From: Paramecium octaurelia
Taxonomy: Eukaryota > Ciliophora > Oligohymenophorea > Peniculida > Parameciidae
DNA length: 64,000 nt
Assembly: GCA_905182995.1 (NCBI GenBank)
Contig: CAJJDP010000062.1
Location: 62,001 to 126,000, forward strand
Direction: 5' to 3'
The notes under the pieces are model-generated. The model saw only the letters and a list, made by a program, of their open reading frames with translations. It had not been told where the DNA came from and searched no databases. Made by a program: the position numbers and the translations under genes. Positions 24,168-35,836 of the stretch are shown in pieces (position 1 is the stretch's first letter; each line of letters begins with the position of its first letter).

Positions 24168-24983
24168 ATGCATTCAAACACTCATTCAAAAACTATATCT
24201 GATATCAAGATGATGGAACAAAAATCTGGTGCAACTCTACCTTAATATCTAAGTGCTAGAACAATTAGACCATCCCTATTTTTAAATGAGGCTGATTTCC
24301 ACCTTCCATTAATATCTCCTTAAAAAAGATAAGTTACTGATTATTAAATAATAAAATAAACTCTGCCCAAGAGTGAAGCTGTGAGTCCTGTGTTTAGGAG
24401 AACCTAAATTCAATAAGATTCCTAGGATCAATTTTTGTTTGTTTAAACAACCATCAGAAAACTAAAAAAATAAAAATTATACATCAAAGACAGTCATCGA
24501 TCTCAGTAATTCTTGCCTCAAATTGAAGATCATAACGATAGAAATGTTCATTATTCTACACCTAAAAATAAAATTTCAACTCTGAGCAGTCTTCCAACTG
24601 ATTCTCAAGTTTTACTCTCTCCCATATCAAAACAAAGCACTCCTATTGTAAACAGAGGCACTCCAATTCAAATGATTGATGATAGAAATTCCAAAGAATT
24701 CGATTTAACACAACCAACTCATCAATCGTCACTTCCTGAACAATCTAGTTCATCAAGTAATCAGCATTAACCACCACATCATAAAAAAACAGTCTCCTTT
24801 CGTCAGTCCATATTTGTAATTGATATGAACAATGGTCAAGTTACCAAAGATTAGTTATCAGAAAATTCGAAACCATTATAGCATATTTCAAAACCAGAAA
24901 TTAAGGAAGAGTAGCATGATGAGGATAAAAGAATAAAATTTCGAAGAACAAGAAATTTTCATTTGAGTGACAAATTGGTCTGA
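24168..24983 (+). CDS. Hypothetical Ser/Gln/Pro-rich protein
   Basis: A continuous 271-residue frame from ATG 24168 to TGA 24981-24983. It is of low complexity: many Ser/Thr-Pro sites (TPKNK, STPIVNRGTP), a poly-Ser run and a His-rich spot, then a basic end (KRIKFRRTRN). It looks like a disordered, phosphorylation-prone regulatory or cytoskeletal protein. No domain recognised. It is transcribed divergently from ARP2, about 150 bp apart, so they may share a promoter region. Confidence 0.6.
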
Positions 24984-25399
24984 TTTTAATGAACATTGTT
25001 ATATTAAATTCATTAAAATTTGTATATTTCAATTAATTAATAAATTTATTAACTAGTTCTATTGTAAGTTATTCGTTTTCCCATTTTCTAATTATAATAC
25101 TTTTACAAAGATTTCAATAAATTAATATCTCAAATTCATAATTTTGATGTATAAATTAAAGATTCGAAATAGTTCTATGAGTAACATTTTATAAATTTTT
25201 ACTAAAGTATTACAAACAATAAGCAATCCAAATCTAAAAAATAAGTCATAAACTTGATTTTATTTTTATACTTCTATTAAACATTTATTTTTAAATAACT
25301 GTTGAATTTACTAAAAGAATCCTAATTATAAATAAATTTTTGGGAAGAGGGAAATATAAAAAAATAATTATTAATTTATTTAAATTTGAATACAAATTA
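24984..25399. other. Intergenic, no gene seen
   Basis: A+T-rich spacer between two plus-strand genes, with dense TGA and no protein-like frame. Confidence 0.5.
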
Positions 25400-28300
25400 A
25401 TGAGGAAAGGAACCAAAAAGTAAACTAAAAAGCAATCACAACTTCAATCAATAGACGAATACAAATTAATCAATATTTTTGGTATCAATCACTCAACATA
25501 TATATGTAGACATGATGGAGGATCCAGACATGAAATAGTTTTAAGTAATATTAAAATTAGAGGATTAATTATAAGAAAGTAGTTAGATTGTATTATTAAG
25601 CTTTCTTAATTTCTACTTGAAATTAGTTGGTTTAGATTAATGTAATCAATATTTAAAGGGACTCAATTTGGAGAAAATCAAACTAGAAGAAATTATCAAC
25701 AAATTAGAACAACTATAAACAGAAAATCAATAAACCCTAATAGATGAGGAATAATGCCTTAAAGTAGAGAATAATAAAAAGCTTATCAATTTTTTTGACA
25801 CCTTATTTTCAACACAAACAGAATTGCCATTCGAATGTGATCATTTCTTTTAGTACGCCTTTAATTGGTTGGCAACATTGTCATAAACCAAATTTAGGAC
25901 AGCAAGATTAGCAGCAATTGAAATTATTTCAATAATTATGAATTCCATACTTAATTGCTTAGAAATCAATGGTAATATTACAATTCATCATATTTGTAGA
26001 GAATAAAGATAAACAAAAAGAGATTCTGTAATTTATAAATAATATTTTTGAATACTTAGTTACAAATAGAACTCAGGATGTTTAATCTGCAATTAAAAAG
26101 AAATCAATCTAAATACTTTTTAGCGCTTTTTTAAATAATTCAATTCCAACTGATCCATACCATAATTAATTAGGTTATCTATTTTTAAGTGAAAATCACG
26201 AGTGTAGAGAAGCCTCCATGATAGAGCTAGAAAAGATTTATAAGCATTTACTGGAGAGAAAAAAGTCATTAGAATCTGTTCTTGAATTTTTGAAAGGGGA
26301 ACAAGAAGCAATTTTGAGTTTAATCTTTGATCCAAATGAAAGTGTTTAATTGAGATTGATCAATTTTTTAAAGGTAAAGAAAATAAATAATATTTTTAAA
26401 GGCATTATCTTAATCTACAAAAATAGGTTCGAATTTTTTTGGTCCGAAAACTTGCTAGGCATTTATTCGAATACTATTTTCAAAAAATTTAAGAATTAGG
26501 TATGATTCAACTTTTATCTTGCATTTGTTTGAAAAGCCCATAAAATCAGTTGAGAAATTGGTTGAGTTTTATTTGAAATATGCTCCATTTGAACTATAAA
26601 GTTATGAGGAAAGTTTCAACTTTATTATCTCCTTCATTCATAGTCATCCATTTGTTACTTCACCTGAGTAGTATGCAGCATTCTTTGATAGCAATTAAGG
26701 AGAAATATTTTAGAGTTTAGGATTATATTTTTATGCCTCTCTTCTACAATATGAATTTATATATACGAAATTTTGGTGGTTGGAAGAATCTGATGGGCCT
26801 CCTTAATATAATGATGCATTCACAAATTATCTTATTAGCAATACCAAAGTTTCATTGGATTTGATAGATGAAGTATATTATTAAAACTATATCTATTGTA
26901 GAATTTATTGTTGCCATTCTTACACATTTATGCGAATCTGAATTTCAAAATAATACAAAGTAAATTTATTAAGTCAATTTTTGGAAGCATATAGAAGATT
27001 TTTTAAAAGAGTTAGAATATTTAAGTTGTCAATTAATTATGCAAAATAGTGTATAATTGTAGTTAGGTGCTTTAAGATTCGGAGATGGTAAAGGATAACG
27101 TGAAAGAAATAATTAAATACTCTTAAAAGATATTTAAGGAGAAGTTAACACTAATTACAATTCAAAAGATTGAATGTTTAATTAAAAACAATTTGGCAAA
27201 TGCTAAGATGATTTTGAATCCCTTTCATTAGATTTTTGAAATCAAAGACGACAAGAGTATAGTAATTGTAGCTAACTTACTTGCGTCAAGTTTATAAAAT
27301 TACTTAAAAACTTTGTTAAATCAAATGAAGAATTAGGACATTGAGACTGAAAGTGATTACAAGGAGATACGTGAATCCTTTTATAACTATTGTTTTACAA
27401 TCTTAGAAAATAGAAACAAAGAGAGATTCCACCTTTAAATTTTCCAATTAGTTATTACTAATTTGATCTACACAAATAATTTCAAATTATAACGTCTAGG
27501 CTTGCATCAAGAAATTCAAACATAAACATATTCTTTGCTCTATATATATCTGCATGAATTTCTATTTACAGAATTAATTAGATAGTCCAACAGAGAGGAA
27601 GACAATGACAATGTTAATGAAATAAAAAGAAGAACCACACATTCTATAATAGAGAATTTACCGTAGTTGAGTGTTCAATAAATGGAATTGCTTAATAATT
27701 CTATAAAATTAATTAACTAATGTCCTTCGATTTTATTGAATAAAGAATTTGGAATTCAATATTTAGCTTAAATATTGGAATTGATGAAAAACCATAATTA
27801 CATTAGAGATTTAAAAATATCAATTACTTAAGCTCTTTCATAATCATTATAGAAAGTCATTGAGAATGATCAAGTATCGAGAAGGGATGAATTTTGGAAA
27901 TTTATGAAAATCTATTCATAACACAAATAATAATCTTAATCAGATGATTTGTTCAATGAATTTGTAAAGTTGTGTATCAATACTTATTTATCATCAGTAA
28001 ATAAATTGAATGTATTTGAGAAAAGAATGAAATTTATTAATAATTGCGCGGAAATGATACAAGCAGGATTCTAAGATATTGATAATTTACATCTATTTGG
28101 ATTATTGAATTTCATATTTCATAAACCTTCAAAACTCTTAAAGGTTTTGTAAATAGATAAAATAACATATCAAAAATTTTATGCATTTTATGAATCTAAA
28201 AGTTAAGAATTTCATTAGAGTAATAAACCTGAAGATTTTAAGAAGGAAGCAACAAAATAAGAATATTCCTTAAGAAATAAATTAAAATAATCGAGTGGTT

Positions 28301-28491
28301 TAACAAAGAAGGATGTTAATAAAATGGTGAATTAAGCTTAGAAAAGCGGTTAGAAGGAAAGCGGAGATAAAACCAGTAATAAATTGAGCATAGAAAAAGG
28401 AATAAAAAATAATGAAAAAGAAAAAAAATAATAAGATTCTGATAATGATGAAGAAATGGAAATTCCTTTTTCAAAATCTATGATTAAATGA
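25400..28491 (+). CDS. Candidate cohesin SA/Scc3 (STAG) subunit
   Basis: 994 residues in five exons; introns 25579-25600, 25972-25999, 26374-26401 and 26873-26901. The region near residues 140-250 resembles the stromalin part of Scc3/STAG: FFQYAFNWLATLSQTKFRTA RLAAIEI, then FEYLVTNRTQDVQSAIKKK, matching the family's helix pair in which FVHRYRDV is typical. The remainder is alpha-helical throughout, as expected for HEAT-like repeats, and the last 100 residues are Lys/Glu-rich and disordered. Family role: it clamps DNA on the cohesin ring and binds the kleisin. Similarity is by eye and modest; another HEAT-repeat protein is possible. Confidence 0.5.
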
Positions 28492-29139
28492 TTATTTTAT
28501 GTTTACTCAAGTAGGATTCAAAATAGTTAAGCTATAATTTTATGATTTCCTCCTTGCTTAATGTGTTTAAAATACTTCGTTTTTTAATTTTAATTAGCAA
28601 TACTTAAGAAACAACTTTTCAAATTATCACATCTATAAATCTTTAATTCCTTCTTCTCTATTAAGGATAGCAAAAACCTTCAGATGTAGTCTTTCCCCAC
28701 TAAATAACATTAAAAGCTAATCCACTCTAGTGTTGAAACAAACTAATTTCTATTTTACATAAATTATTAATGAAGAAAATCTTACATTATCCTATTATGT
28801 AATTTTTTCATGACTAATTTATATTGAACCATACCTACTATATTTCTAACGATTTCTAAAGAGTCTCAAAGGGATTAGTGTAAGTTAGGAATTTCTTAGC
28901 TTTATTAATATTCAATATAAAATGAAATGAAAGTATTTACAAAGCTTCGTATTCATAAGATAAGCGAATAAGTGGTACACAGATCCACTTATTCTAATTG
29001 TTATTTTTAGGCATATAAAACCCAAGTGATTTCATAAGACAAACTCATGATTTTATTTAGGAATTTCAGAAGATATTTCATAGATTTAATATAAAATATT
29101 AAATCTATTCAGTATTCATTTTAATAATGTGTGATAATT
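28492..29139. other. Intergenic between convergent genes
   Basis: Holds the 3' ends of the cohesin-like gene (plus) and the MORN gene (minus). No ORF of interest was seen. Confidence 0.5.
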
Positions 29140-30357
29140 TCAATTATCTGATCTGACTCTTCTTCCTTCGACCCATTCAGCTTCAACTTCTCTTGATTCT
29201 CTATCAACCAAGATTCCTCTTCCATGTTATTTTCCATCCTTCCAATATCCTTTATATTGTTTGCCATCAGACCACTTGAAGATTCCATAGCCTTCCTTTT
29301 TGTCTTCCACGTAATCCCCTGAAAATAAGTAAAACTAATACCACTATATTACTTTCCATCGGGCCAGTTAAAGTCTCCTTTACCGTGCATTTTATTATTT
29401 AACCATTATCCTTTATACCTTCTCCCATCAGCCCAAACATACTCTCCAAAACCTGAATTGCTAAATTGAGTGATTACCTTCAATATTATTATCTCTAAAA
29501 TCGCCTTCATAAGTTGCGCCATCACTCCATTTAAATTTACCTTTTCCATCCTTCTTTCCATTCACATAACTTCCCACATATTGAGCACCATCTGGCCACA
29601 TTTCAGTTCCCTTCCCATGTTATTAATCTTCCAACCAATCTCCTTCGTATCTGGCTCCGTCAACATGATAATAAGTTCCTTGTCCCTATGCTCTATCATC
29701 GACCCAATCTCCATCCTAAAGGATTGCTCACTCAATTACATAAGCATCTCCGTCTGCATGAATCAGACGTCCCTTTCCATTGGCTGTGTGAGAACTCCAA
29801 AATCCTTCATAAACGGATCCATCCGGCCAATACTGCTTACCTTTACCCCATCTTTAATGGTTTTTCCATTGTCCCACATATATTGCTCCATTCTCAAATT
29901 GCTAGAGTTATCGTATGATAATTTACATATGGTCCTAACTCAATACAATCATGAAAGCGTGACAAGGATGCTTCGTCATATTGATAATTTCCGAGTTTTT
30001 CCAGAGTTTTGCGAACCTAATCATTTTCGATAAAAGGATCCTTATCATATTATTTAGCATCTTCAGGGTTTGGGCAGTGAAACTAAATCTGTTACCTTTA
30101 TTATTCTCTTAAAGCCTGAATATGTTGATTTATAATACATCATCTGGAGGATTTGCACTTGATTGAGGCTCCTCGACCTAAATATGTTAGGATTCCTGAG
30201 GTTTAACGAGGTCTTTCTCTAAGTTTTCTGCTCTTCCTTCTGTTGGCTTCACTGTTTCCAAATGTTCATTTCCTTCAACTTGTACTTCGTACTTAGTAGG
30301 AGCGTTAGAAATTATCTCTTAAGTTTAGGGTGTTCCCGTGCAACAAGTAGCTCCCAT
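29140..30357 (-). CDS. MORN-repeat protein, N-terminally acylated type
   Basis: 365 residues in six exons; introns at 30116-30138, 29902-29926, 29716-29739, 29453-29477 and 29319-29341. The N-terminus MGATCC is a strong dual myristoylation/palmitoylation signal. After an acidic linker come about eight MORN units from residue 150 on ([60 protein letters not shown]). MORN repeats bind phosphoinositide membranes or act as rods; in ciliates they are common at the cortex and basal bodies. The last 25 residues ([16 protein letters not shown]) are charged. Confidence 0.85.
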
Positions 30358-30954
30358 AGCTTAAATATTTTTTAATAATATTAATATATCGAAATAAGAA
30401 ACTCTATCCTTTAAATAGTTATTCTGAGATGTCATCATTAAAACCTAGGACGTGAAAGAAAGTTGCAATAGATTCAAAGAACCAAACCCTTATATTCCTA
30501 TTTACATTTTTTTGCCAACATAAAAATATTAATAATCTAATATATGTCTGGAGATTTCTAGGCAAGAGCTAGACAGTCGTAATTAACTTCGTCATGAATT
30601 TAGAAGTTAAGGATTTACAGTCATTTTAATGTGTTTATAGATTTATTCAAATTATTAAATATTTATAATCTAAATCATTTATATAAATGTTTTAGTTCAA
30701 TAAAATCCTTTAAAAAATCATATTCTATTTCAATTAATATTTAAACCTTCTATCATTGAAGCATAAACTTATCTATATATATATATAAATATAAAAATGA
30801 AATCATTAGAGCAAATGATTAACAAATGATTTGATCGATGTCAGCTTTTTTGCAAGTTAGGCTAGTAACTCTCTTTTTATGGACAAATTTATGAATAATT
30901 GATCATTCTTTTTTATCGCTTCCATTATTCCAAATCTAATGAATATAAGATAAA
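30358..30954. other. Intergenic, no gene seen
   Basis: A+T-rich; short purine/pyrimidine-alternating TA runs near 30,775 but no protein-like frame. Confidence 0.5.
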
Positions 30955-32517
30955 TCAATACATTTATTATTACTTCAAATTTGGATTATTTAAAATGAAC
31001 TAAATATATTTCGCAAACCAATAAGGGGGAATTTTTATGTCCTTTAAATAATTCAACATCTCCTCAATTTATTCATTGATATACACCTCAAAGTATACAC
31101 TCTCCTTAAATAGAAAATTGTTATATTCCGTTAACAGAAATTTAAAGATATCCTTGAAATTTTCAATATTTTCAATTATGTATGGAAGTAAACTATAAAC
31201 CTAACGTTATAGAGAATCCGATGAGAAATACTTCTAAAATTCTTTTGATAGCAACTCATTTTACTGGTGAGGACTTAGTTTAGGGAATTATTCAAATGCC
31301 AAATTTGTGATAAAATCTCTATCAAACTTAAAATCAATCAGGTAATTAAGAAGAGAACTCAGAGAGTCTCCTTAGGAATGAATTATATTTTGGCAAACTG
31401 TAGAAATAAAATATTTATACTCCTACTATCGTTCCAAAATACTTAAGAGTTGAATCAAGTATTTCAATTTTGTATTTCGATCTATGAACTCTTATTCAAT
31501 CAATTCTACGATCTCCTTTATCAAATCCAGAAAATTGAATTCATTGTCTAAGTCGACATCCAATAAATCTGATATCATTAGGCCTATTTTGAAGTAGCAT
31601 AGGGATCTCAGAGCTGCCTACTTCAGATCATTAGTTTTTGTTTGCAGAGTGACAAGGGAGTCCCTAATAAGTTATATGAATTGGCCAATATTGTTCTTTG
31701 AGGTGATATATTTTATGATTTCAATGATGAATTTCTTACCAATTCTATCTATTTCGTCATTCATGTAACCGCAATTCAGTTCATAAAATTTGGGCTGGTA
31801 GATGAAAGGCTTATTGATGCCGAAATTGATGCATTTTATCATTTTGGGATAGATTTCATTATGCTTACTCATGACTTTATAAAATAATTCAGCTCTGACA
31901 TTCAACCATAAGTCTTCATTAAATTAAGAAATGCCACTTTACCATTCTACACTTTAGCAGGTTGCCCATAAATATAGTTTATTATTATCATAGGGGGCTC
32001 TTAATGTGGCTTTGTAGAGTAACTCAAGAGTGAGGACCCAATTTTCATTCTGGTATTTTGAGAACTCCATGAAGTCAAATAATTTTTCTCCTTCCCCAAA
32101 AGGCCTCAAAGAATTCAGAATACATTATTCTTCATTGTCTAAATATTGATGCACTTCATTGTAATTCTTAGATAAAATATGATTCCAAGCTTTATCTTAT
32201 TGTGACATTGAATCTCTGATTGGTTATTTTCCAATACTATCATGTGCCCATTTGCAAATTTCATAGAGAGTGTCATGTTCAGAGATTAAATCGTTGATAA
32301 ATTTTGAGTCTGTGTATTAGGTTACTACTAAATTATGCTCACTATCGTAATCATGCTTAATTTTGCAGTAAACGCAGCACTTTGAAAATGGGGAATCTTA
32401 ACCCCTGATTTTAGTCAGTTTTTAAATGTGTTCAAAATCACTTAATAATTAATCAAGCTAATAATTCACAATTTCACTTGAATAATTATTTTCTTGATGA
32501 TTGAGACTAAGGCTCAT
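30955..32517 (-). CDS. Hypothetical 520-residue helical protein
   Basis: A single intronless frame with no internal TGA, from ATG 32515-32517 to TGA 30955-30957. Composition is Leu/Ile/Phe/Asn-rich and predicted helical, with repeated pairs of amphipathic helices (LLSILERQQEYKYF, FITNLAFEQF), reminiscent of ARM/HEAT-type or exportin-like scaffolds, though no family was identified. Near residue 45 a CCVYCKIKH motif might bind zinc. No signal peptide or TM segment. Transcribed away from the PP2C gene. Confidence 0.65.
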
Positions 32518-32975
32518 AAAATTATTTTAAATTAATCAAAAATATTTTTAGTTAAAATTAGGAAAAAAACATATATAATTAATTAAAAAATATATAAAGC
32601 GCTAGTTATTCTGATAGAAGAATGATAAGTATGAAGTAGATTATAGGAAAGTGATATATATATATTTATAGTGATCATTTTCATATAAGATTAAAGATCA
32701 ATTATTCGAAAATTCTCCATTTAACTTTCTATAAATATCAAAAAACGATTAGAATTATTAATAAGAATATGAAAACCTGTTATTTATGAATTCTCATTTG
32801 GAGGATTAATAGACATGTTTAAATATTACTGAAAATTATAAAGAACTTAATCATAAGATAAAGATTTTAAATTGTGAATGGGTTATAAAAGAATGATTAA
32901 AGATATGTGGAAAGAAAAACAGATTTGCATTTAGGGAATTTTGAGTTGAAAATGATAATTGATAAAATTAAATTT
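32518..32975. other. Intergenic between divergent genes
   Basis: Likely carries the promoters of both the minus-strand 520-residue gene and the PP2C gene. A TATATATATA run lies near 32,658. No ORF seen. Confidence 0.5.
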
Positions 32976-34343
32976 ATGAAATAATCATAGTAATCTTTAA
33001 AAGGCATTCCCAACATTAGAACCCAATACTATTTATCCTCTTCCTTAGTGGGTTCTCAAAATCAACAAAAAATCAATAAAGGAAAATCAACTTATATTGA
33101 TGATACTAACAAGAGTATATAATATATTGTATATTGAAGCAAAGGAAACTAATTGTTAAATAAATGAGAAGAGTAAATCTCAAAGCATAATAACCTATAA
33201 GAAAATAAATGTTAGCAGAGATAATCAAAAATCTGATGATTCTCACATGCTACCTTAATTTAAGAAAGACATACTAAAATCAAGATAGTCTCAATAGGTT
33301 ATCCAAAAGACAAAGCAGTAATAAAGATCTGACTCCCCCTTGATCCCTATTGATAGTTTACCTCATATTGAGCCATCAAAAATTTCAACCAAAAATGTTG
33401 GTATAGTTTCTGCCTATGCTGCCAATACCCATTAAGGATTAATTAGAACCTACAATGAGGATAGAGTATCAATAATCCTTAATCTGATGAAACCTGCTTC
33501 GAATACATATGCAGGATAATGGCCTTAGAGTTCATTTTTTGCCATTTATGATGGTCACGGTGGAGCTGCATGTGCTGACTATATGAGAGATAATTTGCAT
33601 TAATATGTATCTTCGCAATTCAATGTAGATAATAAAAGAAGACTGTTTTCCATCAAACCCAAGATTGGCTATTTCGAGGGGAATAGAAAAAGCTGAAAAA
33701 AACTACCTCTAATTAGCAGATCAAAAAGTATTAGACAAATCTGGCTCTTGTGCTGTTATTGCCTTGATTGTTGACAAAGCTATTTATATTGCCAATATTG
33801 GAGACTCTCGCGCAATACTCTCTCATTAGGGCAAATGCTCATCTATTACTGTTGATCATAAGCCCTCCTCAGAAAACGAATAACAAAGAATCACTAAGCT
33901 TGGTGGATAAATCTATTAGGCTTAGATTTAGATTTCAAGCGGAGATGTTTAATTTGGTCCCTATAGAGTGTTACCAGGTAGACTAGCGGTTTCAAGGACT
34001 TTAGGTGATGCAGAAGCCAAATTACCAAAGTATGGGGGAATTCAAGGAGTAATCTCAGCTCAGCCTGATATATTTCAAATCACAGTTACTGATCAAGATT
34101 TCCTGATTTTGGCTTGTAATTTTAATTGTAGATCAAGGTGATGGCATTTTTGATAAAATGAATAGTGAGGAAGTCATCTCAAGTGCTTGGACTGTGATCT
34201 CCCATGATGTTCATCATTTTGCTGGAAAAGCAGTTGAGAATATCATGAGACAATCCATGTCCAGAAAAACCGTTGACAATGTTACTGTTGTGTTCATAGC
34301 CTTTCCATAATTAGAAAAAAAGTTTAAAAAACAATAATAATGA
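32976..34343 (+). CDS. PP2C-type Ser/Thr phosphatase (PPM family)
   Basis: 432 residues in four exons; introns 33115-33139, 33607-33628 and 34116-34137. After a disordered Ser/Gln/Lys-rich head of about 130 residues comes a full PP2C domain: RTYNEDR, YDGHGGAA (metal-binding Asp-Gly), FPSNPRLAISRGIEKAEKN, GSCAVIALIV, NIGDSRAI, DHKP, LAVSRTLGDAE, LACDGIFD, and KTVDNVTVVFIAF. All metal-coordinating acidic motifs are present, so an active Mg/Mn-dependent phosphatase is expected. The last intron falls inside the LACDG codon run, which strongly fixes its borders. Substrate unknown. Confidence 0.92.
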
Positions 34344-35466
34344 TTCTTTTTATTATGCAGCTATTGCAATATATTTATGTCTTTTCATTATAAGTTAAAA
34401 TAAAACAGTAGAGCTATTTAGAGTTTTAATTTAACTTGGAATTAAACTGTATTCTTCACAGAATTTAAATTAAGATAAATAACTTATATAATAAGTAACA
34501 GAATCAATATTGTGAAAAGTATTTTCATAATAAATGTCTTATTCTAATTCATAGATTCTAAATGATTTTATTTAACTAATTTGTGAAATTAATCAATTAA
34601 TTTACACCCTTGTGCTAGAAATCTAAAATAATATTATATTCTCAGGGTTATATTTTGTTCTGCTTGATTAATACTAAAATCAAATTAAAATTACCATTAT
34701 AATTTGAAATTTATTTTTGTTAAAAATAAAATAAATTAATTGAATAAAAAGCCAATTTTTTATATAATAATATAATTTTTTAGATATAATTTATACTAAA
34801 TTTGCTGCATTAATTTTAAACCTAAAAATTCTATAATATGCCCTGCTTTTAAAAAAACCACTCCAATAATTATTGATCTTAACATTTTAGTAATTTGAAT
34901 AAATTAATCATTCAAGAGTGATGTTTTTATAATTTATCGATAGTTGAGATTAAGGAAGTTTTTCATTAAATATAAATGATTGTCTTAAGCAATAAATTAA
35001 ATCAAACTTTTTGAATCTATAAATTCCTGAAAAACATTTTAATATTAATTTGGAAAATCTCTTATTGACTCTTTCTTTTAAAATGATTATAATAATAATA
35101 AATGTTGTTTTGAAATAATATAAAGCTTAAAATATTTCCAATTCTTTTCATGAATTAGTTTATGTGTAACACTAAACAGAGTTGAAATCAATTGCAATAA
35201 TAAGAATTAGTTTTCATATAATAGGAAAGTGATTTAACAATTGTATTGAACTATTTCTTTTTGTTGTAAATACTTAGAAGTGAAATTTTAATTCGATATA
35301 TATGGTGTTTAAATATCTACTAAACTTACTGATATTACATCTTCACCAGGTTGTTGAATTTTCAGTAACAATTAATTGTAAATAAGTTGAGAAATTCTCG
35401 AAATAATGGAGAAAGGAATCAGAATCATAAGGGGATGTATAATTAAGATATTAATAATAATACAGA
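34344..35466. other. Long A+T-rich intergenic stretch
   Basis: Over 1.1 kb with dense TGA in all frames. No ORF, RNA gene or repeat recognised. It separates convergent 3' ends. Confidence 0.5.
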
Positions 35467-35793
35467 TCAATTTATATCTGGAAAGAATGTTTACGATTTA
35501 AATTTAAGGATTAGATTGTTATTACTAAATAAATTTTTTAAGGATTTAGTGCTTCTGCTATATTTTTTACTAGACAATAGTTGCTAATTTTTTTTTTCGT
35601 AATATTCTCTGATATCAATCACATATTGATGGAAATTGGTAGTATTAATCCGTTTTACTTCTTATGGCTTCATAGATTCAAAGAATCTCTATCTAGTAAC
35701 TAGCATTTAATGTTGAAGTTCTTTCTTTTTCTTAAAATCCCAATCACTAGAACTCCAATATCTAAGATGAAGATGATTATTTTATTATGCCAT
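35467..35793 (-). CDS. Small basic hypothetical protein
   Basis: A 108-residue intronless frame (start MAQQNNHLHLRYWSSSDWDF). It is strongly basic, with KKKKELQH, KPQEVKRIN and a C-terminal SKKYSRSTKSLKN. It lies 43 bp downstream of the ALKBH8 stop on the same strand. Codon use and residue mix are gene-like, but no family was recognised. The C-terminal third might contain an unrecognised intron. Confidence 0.55.
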
Positions 35794-35836
35794 TTTATAT
35801 TTTATTAATAATAATATTAAAATGAATATGCAATTT

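Noticed and set aside
29470-30033. A 187-codon plus-strand open frame
   Set aside because: It is the antisense shadow of the MORN gene on the minus strand, whose repeats and five introns are clear.
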